DNA of 33,584 bases, taken from the NCBI GenBank assembly GCA_959596515.1, contig CAUFXR010000017.1, positions 1-33,584 on the forward strand, in the 5' to 3' direction. Under the pieces are notes generated by a model. The model worked only from the letters and a program-made list of their open reading frames with translations, was not told the DNA's origin and did no database searches. The stretch comes from an uncultured Oscillospiraceae bacterium. GTDB lineage: Bacteria; Bacillota; Clostridia; Oscillospirales; Acutalibacteraceae. Shown one piece after another: positions 16,724 through 23,551 of this stretch. The translations under genes and the position numbers were made by a program. The stretch's first letter is position 1, and every line of letters starts with the position of its first letter.

Positions 16724-17758
16724 CTAAACGCCTACGTCCATAATCTCACTCAGCATACCGCCCACAGACTGGGCCAGATACTGCAGGTTGGAAACAATCT
16801 TGGAATAATCCATCCGGGTGGGACCGATGACCCCCAGGGTGCCCCGGGCCTGCTGGCCCATAGAGTACCGAACCAGCACCACACTGGTGTCGATCATCTC
16901 CGGCTGGTTGCTTTCCCCGCCGATAAACACCCCAAGCTTTTCCTTCTGGGATCCGACCAGCTTCGCAAGCTCGCTGCGCTGCTCTAAAAAATGAAGCAGC
17001 CGCTTCACGCTGTCCACCTCGTACTCGGGAAGATACAGCAGATTGGTTTGGCCCTCCAGCAGCACGGTGGTTTTGATAACCTCCCGGCACGCCTGGCCCA
17101 GGGCCACAAACACCGGCGCCATCATAATGGAAAGCTCACCGATGGAAAAAGCGGTGGATTTGATAAAATCCGGCGTGACGTTCAGCAGATGAACATCGCC
17201 CATTTTTTCATTGAGCACCTTGGAGAACATCCGCAGGATATCTGAATTCAAAAGGTAATTGGCCCGAAAGAGCTTGCTCTTCACCGCTCCCGTGGAAGTG
17301 GTCAACACCAGCATGCCGGTGTGGGGACCGGTTTGCACCAGCTGGATCCGCTGAATGGTGGCGTTCCGGTTGGTGGGCGTGGTGGAGATCGCGGCGTATT
17401 TGGTCATTTCCGCCAGCATCTCAGCGGTCTTCTCCAACAGCAGGTCCGGATCATCGGCGTACTCTGACAGATAGCCGTCCATATACCGCCTTTCCTCGTC
17501 GGACAAAGGCTTCGGCTTCATCAGCTCATTGATATAGAGCCGATAGCCGAACTGGGTGGGTACCCTGCCCGCCGATGTGTGGGGCTGCTCCAGCAGTCCC
17601 AGCTCGGAAAGGCTCGCCATTTCATTCCGTATGGTGGCTGACGATACGGAGACATCTAACAGCTCACACAAGGCTTTCGATCCAACTGGCTCACCGGTCT
17701 GAATATAGGCTTCGATCACTGCCTGAAGGATCTTTAATTTTCTGGTTCCCAGCTCCAT
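16724..17758 (-). CDS. hrcA: Heat-inducible transcription repressor HrcA
   Basis: A 344-aa repressor that binds CIRCE and is kept active by GroEL in B. subtilis. An N-terminal winged helix is visible (SSATIRNEMASLSELGLLEQ, then HTSAGRVPT), followed by a GAF-like dimerisation region and an inserted domain. Near the C-terminus, TLGVIGPTRMDYSKI is a family hallmark. ATG 17758 is preceded by a G-rich ribosome binding site. A perfect CIRCE lies 26 nt upstream, so the gene represses its own operon. Confidence 0.97.
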   Translation of the reverse strand: MELGTRKLKILQAVIEAYIQTGEPVGSKALCELLDVSVSSATIRNEMASLSELGLLEQPHTSAGRVPTQFGYRLYINELMKPKPLSDEERRYMDGYLSEYADDPDLLLEKTAEMLAEMTKYAAISTTPTNRNATIQRIQLVQTGPHTGMLVLTTSTGAVKSKLFRANYLLNSDILRMFSKVLNEKMGDVHLLNVTPDFIKSTAFSIGELSIMMAPVFVALGQACREVIKTTVLLEGQTNLLYLPEYEVDSVKRLLHFLEQRSELAKLVGSQKEKLGVFIGGESNQPEMIDTSVVLVRYSMGQQARGTLGVIGPTRMDYSKIVSNLQYLAQSVGGMLSEIMDVGV

Positions 17759-17783
17759 ATCCTCACCCCCGCTGTTTTTTGCT

Positions 17784-17810
17784 TTAGCACTCTTAATGCT
17801 AGAGTGCTAA
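17784..17810. promoter_or_regulatory. CIRCE operator (HrcA binding site)
   Basis: TTAGCACTC (17784-17792), 9-bp spacer, GAGTGCTAA (17802-17810): an exact match to the CIRCE consensus. It lies between the promoter and hrcA, as is typical for an autoregulated heat-shock operon. Confidence 0.97.
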
Positions 17811-17820
17811 TCTAATTATT

Positions 17821-17849
17821 AATTTACCATTGATTGGCCGAAATGTCAA
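17821..17849 (-). promoter_or_regulatory. Promoter of the heat-shock operon
   Basis: On the minus strand: perfect TTGACA (17849-17844), 17-bp spacer, TAAATT (17826-17821). CIRCE starts 10 bp downstream of the -10, so bound HrcA should cover the transcription start. Confidence 0.8.
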
Positions 17850-18242
17850 TATGAGAATTGTAAACTAATTGTTAAACCCAGCCCTATTTTTCGCCATTTT
17901 CCTATTTTGCCCCAAAGGCCGGAGGTTACTCTTAAAATCCCAACCCACAGCCGTTTTTCGGAAAGGCGGGAAAAGCTTCCGAGGGAACTCTCGAGAAAAG
18001 ATTATCACCAATTTATGAGTCGGAAAACGGCGGCGGGGCTTCTTTCCCTATTTTAAAAAGGGAGATCATTTCATTTTTCCTGTGGGAATGGTACGCGCGG
18101 CCTTTGGAGATTTCTTTCCGGCAGACTTCCGGCAGAGTTTTGGTTTTTTACTTCTTTTTTTCCTTCGAGCCGCATAAATCTAGCAATACCGTGACGTTTC
18201 TTGTGATATTTCTCTATTCATATTCAGTTTGTCCCGTTAGAA
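17850..18242. other. Gene-free intergenic stretch between divergent genes
   Basis: No gene, tandem repeat or terminator-quality hairpin recognised. It separates the divergent heat-shock operon and the universal-stress-like gene. Confidence 0.5.
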
Positions 18243-18272
18243 TTTATAGATTATTCACAAAACATCTATAAT
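18243..18272 (+). promoter_or_regulatory. Possible promoter of the universal-stress-like gene
   Basis: TTTATA (18243-18248), 18-bp spacer, perfect TATAAT (18267-18272), about 70 bp before the GTG start. The -35 is weak. Confidence 0.45.
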
Positions 18273-18340
18273 TTGTTTCTAGAAGCGTCACTTTTGCGCC
18301 CTATACTGGAAAGCGATCAAGATAGAAAGGAGGTTCTCTT

Positions 18341-18793
18341 GTGAACAAAAAAGCCACAGAGTCCATACTCGTTTGCGTGAATCATCCGGATTTCAGCAAA
18401 GAACTGATTGCCTATGGGAAACGATTGTCTTTAGAAATGAATCTTCCTTTGCAAGTAATCAACATACAGCCCAGCGCCAATGGGTATTGTGCACGTGGCC
18501 ATGAAATCGAGCTGTTTTATCAGCAAAGCAAGGAGGCCGGCGCAGAGCTCACCATTTTATTCGATGACGATTTCCCAGGCGCCGCCGCGAAATTCGCGCG
18601 GAAAACAGGCGCCAAACAGGTGGTCACCCAGCTGTTTGGCAGCGAGAACGGCGGAACAGACGCCTTCGGTGAAGCCCTTCACCGCTTGGCCCCCACCCTA
18701 CCGATTTCTATGGTTTCCATATCAGGGAAAATTTATCATATTTATCCCAATTACCGGCCGAGGGTCTTCCAAGCGACCTCGTCCATGGGATAA
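18341..18793 (+). CDS. Universal-stress-protein-like (USP fold) protein
   Basis: A 150-aa soluble protein. Its opening strand SILVCVNHPDF, the helix with ELIAYGKRLSLEMNLPLQVINI and the central AAAKFARKTGAKQVVTQLFG resemble the Rossmann-like USP domain, in particular the USP module of KdpD-type sensors. The Gly-rich nucleotide loop of ATP-binding USPs (GxxGxxxxS) is not intact, so nucleotide binding is uncertain. GTG 18341 has AAAGGAGG 7 nt upstream. It is monocistronic with its own terminator. USP assignment is by fold pattern only; the function is unknown. Confidence 0.68.
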   Translation: MNKKATESILVCVNHPDFSKELIAYGKRLSLEMNLPLQVINIQPSANGYCARGHEIELFYQQSKEAGAELTILFDDDFPGAAAKFARKTGAKQVVTQLFGSENGGTDAFGEALHRLAPTLPISMVSISGKIYHIYPNYRPRVFQATSSMG

Positions 18794-18850
18794 CCAAAGA
18801 CGTTTTAAACTGATAACTATCAAAAGTCGCAATAATATTCAAGCGGAAAG

Positions 18851-18884
18851 TCCCTTGTAGCCAGACGGCTTCAGGGGATTTTTT
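18851..18884 (+). terminator. Terminator after the universal-stress-like gene
   Basis: Arms starting TCCCTTGTAGCC (18851-18862) pair with GGCTTCAGGGGA, with one mismatch and one G-T. Six Ts follow. It lies 58 nt after the stop. Confidence 0.78.
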
Positions 18885-18998
18885 CGTCATTTCAGGAGTC
18901 TTTTTACATTTTTTAGAATTCCTGACGCCTTTTCTTTCCCCATCCGTTTCGGCTAGTGGGTTTCTCAAACAGTTTTTTCGTAAATTTTCTAAAACCTC

Positions 18999-19026
18999 TT
19001 GAAAAAACGAACAAATGTACTATAAT
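18999..19026 (+). promoter_or_regulatory. Promoter of the 53-aa gene
   Basis: TTGAAA (18999-19004), 16-bp spacer, perfect TATAAT (19021-19026). It is among the best promoter matches in the window and is correctly placed 48 bp before the GTG at 19074. Confidence 0.7.
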
Positions 19027-19073
19027 TATAAATAGCTTCTAAGTCAAATACTTTTCAGGAGGAACGCTGCATC

Positions 19074-19235
19074 GTGAAAAACATCGAAAAGCTGGCGCGG
19101 TATTTGGAAACCAAACGAAACCCGGATCAAATTCTGCAATTTCTAATTCAGTTACCCCTGGACCGGTTCGGAACCCCGGATTTTTTCAGTTCAGAGTGTA
19201 TCGAGGAGCTCTCGGCCCATTTTCGAAAACAATAG
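19074..19235 (+). CDS. Small 53-aa protein of unknown function
   Basis: A short gene starting with GTG 19074. A perfect AGGAGG (19057-19062) lies 11 nt upstream and a strong promoter precedes it. The product begins MKNIEKLARYLETKRNPDQI, continues with ILQFLIQLPLDRFGTPDFF and ends HFRKQ. It looks soluble and mostly helical, with a hydrophobic LQFLIQLPL centre, one cysteine and no membrane segment. I recognise no family. It could also be the surviving N-terminus of a decayed gene, since the downstream 500 nt hold only poor frames and no terminator. Intact promoter, ribosome binding site and frame argue for a living gene. Confidence 0.6.
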   Translation: MKNIEKLARYLETKRNPDQILQFLIQLPLDRFGTPDFFSSECIEELSAHFRKQ

Positions 19236-19461
19236 CCGTTAAGCCGCCGGAAACCACTTTCAGAACATCGGCGCCACCGCACCAAAAGGCGGCCTCGATC
19301 AAGGTTTCTCCGGCAATATTTTTAAAGAGAACCCCCACTATTATCTTTGGTCCTGTTAGGTCTTTCGCCTGTGCGCGTGACCGCTTTGCGAAACAGTCCC
19401 AGGTCCACCAGCCTGTCGCACAAGAAAAAGATGGTGTCCTGAAAAGCGTACGTTTTTATCA
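19194..19461 (-). pseudogene. Long open stretch without a start; possible gene remnant
   Basis: One minus-strand frame is open for about 88 codons between a TAA near 19461 and a TGA at 19194, with no ATG. Its C-terminal part reads protein-like (KNIAGETLIEAAFWCGGADV then LKVVSGGLTAIVFENGP). The overlapping plus-strand frame from 19196 to 19495 is also open but lacks a ribosome binding site and overlaps the 53-aa gene. I cannot name a family; it may be decay or chance. Confidence 0.25.
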
Positions 19462-19722
19462 AAACATTACCACACCAAACAAAATTGACTATTGAGAAAA
19501 ATCTTTTCGCAAGAAAAGTGGTGGAAAATTATCCCGCTGGAAAATCAGGAGGATTGCGTCCTTATTTTCAAAAGCCCCAAAACATTGCCTACTTTCCTCT
19601 TCCCGGCGTTTTTCAAAAAAGCTTCTCTCCGTCTCCGGACAAGGCCCAGGAAGGGTATCGCGGTAATTTTTTCTTTTACCGAAGGCTTTCTTGGTTTAGG
19701 CGTAGCCAGAAGCCAGACCATG

Positions 19723-19731
19723 TGGTATAAT
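19723..19731 (+). promoter_or_regulatory. Extended -10 promoter candidate
   Basis: TGGTATAAT is a perfect extended -10, with no good -35. If used, the transcript would run through the 77-bp repeats as a long leader before the HAD gene at 20048. Confidence 0.4.
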
Positions 19732-19764
19732 ATGGACACCCAGCAAACACAGGGCGAAAGCGTG

Positions 19765-19965
19765 GTAAGCCCAGCGAGCTTCAGGCCGGCTACCGCGCCG
19801 GTAAGCCGCTGAACAGTGAAAAACCGCCGGCGCTGATACCGTAAGCCCAGCGAGCCCCAGGCCGGCCGCTGCGCCGGTAAGCCGCTGAACAACAAAAAAT
19901 CGCCGGCGCTGATACCGGTGAGCCCAGCGAGCCCCAGGCCGGCCACTGCGCCGGCAATCAGGAAC
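19765..19965. repeat. Tandem repeat, about 2.6 copies of 76-77 bp
   Basis: GTAAGCCCAGCGAGC or a close variant starts at 19765, 19841 and 19918. The units contain CGCCGG/CCGGCG words that can pair within and between copies. The repeat lies directly upstream of the HAD gene. Confidence 0.88.
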
Positions 19966-20047
19966 CATTGTAACAAACGTGTTATCAAGCGGAAAACGAA
20001 ATTTTCCCCAAAGCGTTTTCCCAGAGCGATAGAAAAGGTGTGTGGTT

Positions 20048-20866
20048 ATGCAATATCGGTTATTGTCCCTAGACCTGGATGGAACCCTGGTAACCTCTCA
20101 AGGCAGGGTTACGGAAGCCTGCAAGCAGGCTGTTTGGTCCTTTATCGACGCCGGCGGCGTGGTAGCGCTGGCCTCCGGCCGTCCGACCCGGGGCCTGTGG
20201 CCCGCTCAGGATCTGAAGCTGGCGGAGAAAGGCGGGTATCTGCTTTCCTACAACGGCGGAAAAATCGTCAACTGCCGAACCAATGAAACGATCTATGAGA
20301 AGGACATTCCTCAGGACCTGGTGCCCGTTATTATTCACATGATTCAGGACGCCGGCATGGAGGCTATCAGCTATCAGGACCAGTATGTGCTTTTAGAGCA
20401 TGTGGACCGTCTATGGTTTGACCGGGAAGCGTCGGTATGCCATATGGAGTACAAAGAGGTCCCCGATCTGGCGGCTTACGTCACCTTTCCGGTGGTGAAG
20501 CTGATGGCCTGCGGCGCGCCGGAGCAGATTCTGGCCCTTGAGAAGCAGGCCCGGGCGGCGATTGGCAGCCGGGTGGATGTTTTCCGGTCAGAGGATTTTT
20601 ATTTGGAATTTGTGGCGAAAGGCATTGATAAAGCCTCCACTCTGGAAGTCCTGCTGAAGCATCTGGGGCTGCGCCGGGAGAACCTGATGGCCTGCGGAGA
20701 CAGTTACAACGACATTCCCATGATCAAATACGCTGGATTAGGGGTCGCGATGGCGAATTCGATTCCGGAGGTGCTGGAGGCGGCGGGCGCCGTGACCAAG
20801 AGCAACGATGAAGACGGCGTCGCCCACGCGATTTACCAATACATTTTAGAGCGGCCTGATTGTTAA
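20048..20866 (+). CDS. Cof-type HAD-IIB phosphatase
   Basis: A 272-aa cytoplasmic hydrolase of the Cof/YidA group, which removes phosphate from sugar phosphates, nucleotides or cofactors. All four HAD motifs are visible: DLDGTL with the nucleophile Asp near residue 9, ASGRPT as motif II, a lysine in VAKGIDKAST as motif III, and CGDSYNDIPMI as motif IV. A C2B cap lies between motifs II and III. ATG 20048 has AAGGTG 7 nt upstream; the GTG at 20042 does not. The substrate cannot be predicted. Confidence 0.93.
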   Translation: MQYRLLSLDLDGTLVTSQGRVTEACKQAVWSFIDAGGVVALASGRPTRGLWPAQDLKLAEKGGYLLSYNGGKIVNCRTNETIYEKDIPQDLVPVIIHMIQDAGMEAISYQDQYVLLEHVDRLWFDREASVCHMEYKEVPDLAAYVTFPVVKLMACGAPEQILALEKQARAAIGSRVDVFRSEDFYLEFVAKGIDKASTLEVLLKHLGLRRENLMACGDSYNDIPMIKYAGLGVAMANSIPEVLEAAGAVTKSNDEDGVAHAIYQYILERPDC

Positions 20867-20887
20867 TAGTAAATTCACACTAGACTA

Positions 20888-20917
20888 GTGACTTTTTCCC
20901 TTGCTACGTGTTATAAT
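20888..20917 (+). promoter_or_regulatory. Promoter of the three-gene UbiB operon
   Basis: GTGACT (20888-20893), 18-bp spacer, perfect TATAAT (20912-20917). A palindrome CACTAG-A-CTAGTG (20878-20890) touches the -35 and could be an operator. Confidence 0.5.
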
Positions 20918-20959
20918 AATTCTAGATAGAACGTATTATTTAAAGGAGGTTCTTTCAAA

Positions 20960-21190
20960 ATGGATGGAAATAAAAAAGGCAAATTCGGAATCGCATTACT
21001 GGTGATCGGCGTTTTAGCCGGTTTGGCCTATTTTCTGATCAAGATCACCAATCACCGCAAAATTGTATTCAGCTCCACTCCGGTAATGGATGAATATGAT
21101 TTCAGTGACTGCGACGGCTGTGAGGACGGCGACTGCGCCGCGTGCAGCGGCATCACTTTTGATGACGAAGATACGGAGGACCAGAACTGA
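20960..21190 (+). CDS. Small single-pass membrane protein with a four-cysteine cluster
   Basis: A 76-aa protein with a basic N-terminus, one transmembrane helix (about 10-28) and a very acidic C-terminal tail. The tail carries Cys51, Cys54, Cys59 and Cys62 in a CxxC-x4-CxxC arrangement (CDGCEDGDCAAC), suggesting metal binding or a redox role, which is inference only. AAAGGAGG precedes ATG 20960 with good spacing. It is the first gene of an operon, 14 nt before the phasin-like gene. I know no named family. Confidence 0.8.
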   Translation: MDGNKKGKFGIALLVIGVLAGLAYFLIKITNHRKIVFSSTPVMDEYDFSDCDGCEDGDCAACSGITFDDEDTEDQN

Positions 21191-21204
21191 GGGGAGGAAA
21201 CCCT

Positions 21205-21561
21205 ATGAGCTGCAGCGAGGAACTGAGACGCTTTTTTCTCGCCGGTATTGGCGCGATGGCTACTACGGCGGAGAAATCCAAGGAGATCGTGGACGCTTTC
21301 GTCCGAAAGGGCGAGCTTACCGTAGAACAGGGCAGGATCATTAACGAAGAGCTAAAGCGGGATGTGAAGAAAACAGTGAGTCACGCGGAGGCTACAGTGA
21401 AAAAGCGTGTGGAAATCGCTGTGGAAACTGACGCTTCCGCAGATGGAAAAAGTCTTTTGGAACAATTGGAACAAATGAGTCCAGAGGAATTGGAACTTCT
21501 GCGGGGTAAACTGGCCGAAATGGAGAAAAAGAATGGCCCAAACGTCAAATCTGAATCATGA
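21205..21561 (+). CDS. Phasin-like helical protein
   Basis: A 118-aa, almost wholly helical protein related by pattern to the phasin/PhaF-like group (polyhydroxyalkanoate granule-associated proteins). Typical features are an N-terminal hydrophobic helix (FFLAGIGAMATTAEKSKEI), a VRKGELTVEQGRIINEELKR segment and a coiled coil. The C-terminus has a second acidic coiled segment (SPEELELLRGKLAEMEKK). ATG 21205 follows GGGGAGGAAA. It sits before and overlaps a ubiB-family gene, a pairing seen in other Firmicutes, so a role in membrane or lipid homeostasis is more likely here than storage granules. Confidence 0.72.
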   Translation: MSCSEELRRFFLAGIGAMATTAEKSKEIVDAFVRKGELTVEQGRIINEELKRDVKKTVSHAEATVKKRVEIAVETDASADGKSLLEQLEQMSPEELELLRGKLAEMEKKNGPNVKSES

Positions 21562-23194
21562 GAACCAAAAAACGCCCCCTGTCTCTGTCAAAGAGGCAGG
21601 GGGTTCGAATACTACCGCTATGGGCAGCCGTTTTCGGGAACTGCTGGGGATTCTCCGCAAGTACGATCTGATCCGGGGCCTGACGCCGGAAAAGCTGCGG
21701 GCGGTCCTGGAGGACATGGGGCCAACCTTTATCAAGCTTGGACAGATCATGTCTATGCATCCGGATATTCTGCCCCGGGAATACTGTCAGGAGCTTTCCA
21801 AGCTGCGGGCGGATGTGAAACCCCTGCCGTTTTCAGAGATCAAAGCGGTCATCGAGGAAGAATATAAACTGCCGATTCAAGAGGTTTTTGCTTATGTGGA
21901 GCAGGAACCTCTTGGTTCCGCGTCTATCGCCCAGGTGCACAGGGCCGCTTTGCCTGACGGCAGACAGGTGGTCCTCAAGATCCAGCGTCCGGGGATCCAG
22001 CAGATCATGGCCAACGACATTCTTCTGCTGCGGAAAGCCGCGGGCCTATTAAAGCTGCTAGGAGGCACCGACGGCCAGCCTGTGGATCTCGACATGGTGC
22101 TAACGGAGATGTGGGCCGTAGCTCAGGAGGAAATGAATTTCCTGAAGGAAGCGGGAAATTTGCTGGAATTCGCGGACCTGAACCGAGAAATCGCTTATAT
22201 CGCCGCGCCCAAGCTGGAAAAGGAGCTATCCACCGGAAAAATTCTGGTGATGGAATACATCGAGGGCATCCCCATCGATCAAATTCAAACGCTGGAGGAA
22301 ATGGGCTATGATATGACGGAAATCGGCGAAAAGCTGGCGGACAACTACTGCAAGCAGATTTTTGACGACGCCTTCTTTCACGCCGACCCTCATCCCGGCA
22401 ACCTCTGGATCCGGGATGGAAAAATCGTCTGGCTGGATTTCGGCATGATGGGGCGGCTCACCGCCCGGGATAAAGCCCTGTTCCGCCAGGCCATCGTAGC
22501 GCTGGCCAACCGGGATGTTTACGAGCTAAAAAACGTGATTTTAACCCTGGGCGTGGTCAAGGGCAAAGTGAATCATACCAGGTTGTATACTGATTTAGAT
22601 GATTTCGTCACCCGATATGGGGATTTGGATCTTGGCAGCCTGAACATGGGGCAGCTTCTGGAAGAGCTGATGGATCTGGCGAAAACTAACGGTATTTCTT
22701 TGCCCTCCGGTCTGAGCATGCTGGGACGGGGCGTTATGACCATCGAAGGCGTCATCACCGCCTGTTGTCCTCAGGTCAGTGTCATTCAAATTATAGTAAA
22801 TCATCTGGCCAGCGGCATGAAAGATCAATTCGACCTGAAGCAGACCGGCGTTTCCCTATGGAAAGCCCTTCAGGGATTTCTGAATAAGGGGATCACCGTG
22901 CCAGCTCAGTTCTCCGATGTGCTTCGGATGACCGCCAAAGGCCAGACCAAGCTGAATTTGGAAATCGTGGGTTCCGAGGAACCGCTGCAAAAAATAGACC
23001 GCATGGTGAACAAACTGGCGCTGTGTATCATTACGGCGGGATTGACCGTTGGTTCCAGCCTATTGTGTACTATTGACCTGGAGCCCAAATGGGCCGGGAT
23101 TCCCTGGCCCGCCGGGGTAGGCTATCTGCTTTCCCTGCTGTTTCTCGGCAAGCTGCTGTGGGACATGTACCGGAGAAAGAGGAAACCAAAGTAA
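21533..23194 (+). CDS. UbiB/ABC1/AarF-family atypical kinase-like protein
   Basis: A 553-aa membrane-associated protein of the UbiB (ADCK) family, atypical ATPases linked to isoprenoid or quinone lipids. Hallmarks: KLGQ at 68-71, GSASIAQVHRA (128-138), which replaces the kinase P-loop, lysine in VVLKIQRPG, HADPHPGN at 283-290 and DFG at 302-304. Two C-terminal transmembrane helices (about 495-515 and 525-545) anchor it. ATG 21533 overlaps the phasin-like gene by 29 nt. An alternative ATG at 21620 would drop a polar, non-conserved 29-aa head. No ubiquinone genes are nearby, so its lipid partner is unknown. Confidence 0.93.
   Translation: MAQTSNLNHENQKTPPVSVKEAGGSNTTAMGSRFRELLGILRKYDLIRGLTPEKLRAVLEDMGPTFIKLGQIMSMHPDILPREYCQELSKLRADVKPLPFSEIKAVIEEEYKLPIQEVFAYVEQEPLGSASIAQVHRAALPDGRQVVLKIQRPGIQQIMANDILLLRKAAGLLKLLGGTDGQPVDLDMVLTEMWAVAQEEMNFLKEAGNLLEFADLNREIAYIAAPKLEKELSTGKILVMEYIEGIPIDQIQTLEEMGYDMTEIGEKLADNYCKQIFDDAFFHADPHPGNLWIRDGKIVWLDFGMMGRLTARDKALFRQAIVALANRDVYELKNVILTLGVVKGKVNHTRLYTDLDDFVTRYGDLDLGSLNMGQLLEELMDLAKTNGISLPSGLSMLGRGVMTIEGVITACCPQVSVIQIIVNHLASGMKDQFDLKQTGVSLWKALQGFLNKGITVPAQFSDVLRMTAKGQTKLNLEIVGSEEPLQKIDRMVNKLALCIITAGLTVGSSLLCTIDLEPKWAGIPWPAGVGYLLSLLFLGKLLWDMYRRKRKPK
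21575..21603. repeat. Stable hairpin at the phasin/UbiB junction
   Basis: Arms 21575-21585 and 21593-21603 pair over 11 bp with one G-T and a 7-nt loop. It starts 13 nt after the phasin-like stop codon, inside the first codons of the UbiB frame. It could slow translation of UbiB or mark a true start at 21620. Confidence 0.7.
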
Positions 23195-23396
23195 AACGCG
23201 CCCGCTTTTGACGGACGGCGTTAAGGAAATCGGACAAACAAATTTATCCGCTTTATCCGCCGGCGGACCAGCTCTCCCAAAAGGAAGCGCCCGGCCGCAG
23301 TACGGCGCATGATGGCGGCGAGGTTCCGCCTTTTCCTTTGCGAACTACGGCTTTGCGCCGCATGGAGAGAATTTTAAACGGCACAACACTTAATCA
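23195..23396. other. Gene-free stretch after the UbiB operon
   Basis: Nothing recognisable: no open frame with a ribosome binding site and no tandem repeat. It leads into the convergent terminator at 23397. Confidence 0.4.
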
Positions 23397-23426
23397 AAAG
23401 GCCCGGGAATTTCTTCCCGGGCCTTT
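23397..23426. terminator. Bidirectional terminator between convergent ubiB and hppA genes
   Basis: Perfect stem (23397-23409 with 23414-23426) around a 4-nt TTTC loop, flanked by an A-run on one side and Ts on the other. It lies about 200 nt past the UbiB-family stop and about 125 nt past the hppA stop. Confidence 0.75.
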
Positions 23427-23551
23427 GCTATATTCTGCTGAAATAAATTAAGAAGCGGTCAACCTATTCCGCGGGCCGCCCGAGAACACGGAAAACCGAG
23501 GCGCGCGGGATGACAACGCGGAGAGAAACGAAAGATTGCCTTTCGGTTTCT

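Noticed and set aside
19492..19812. Plus-strand 106-aa frame
   Set aside because: It starts at TTG with no ribosome binding site and its end is the translation of the 77-bp repeat; composition does not look like a folded protein.
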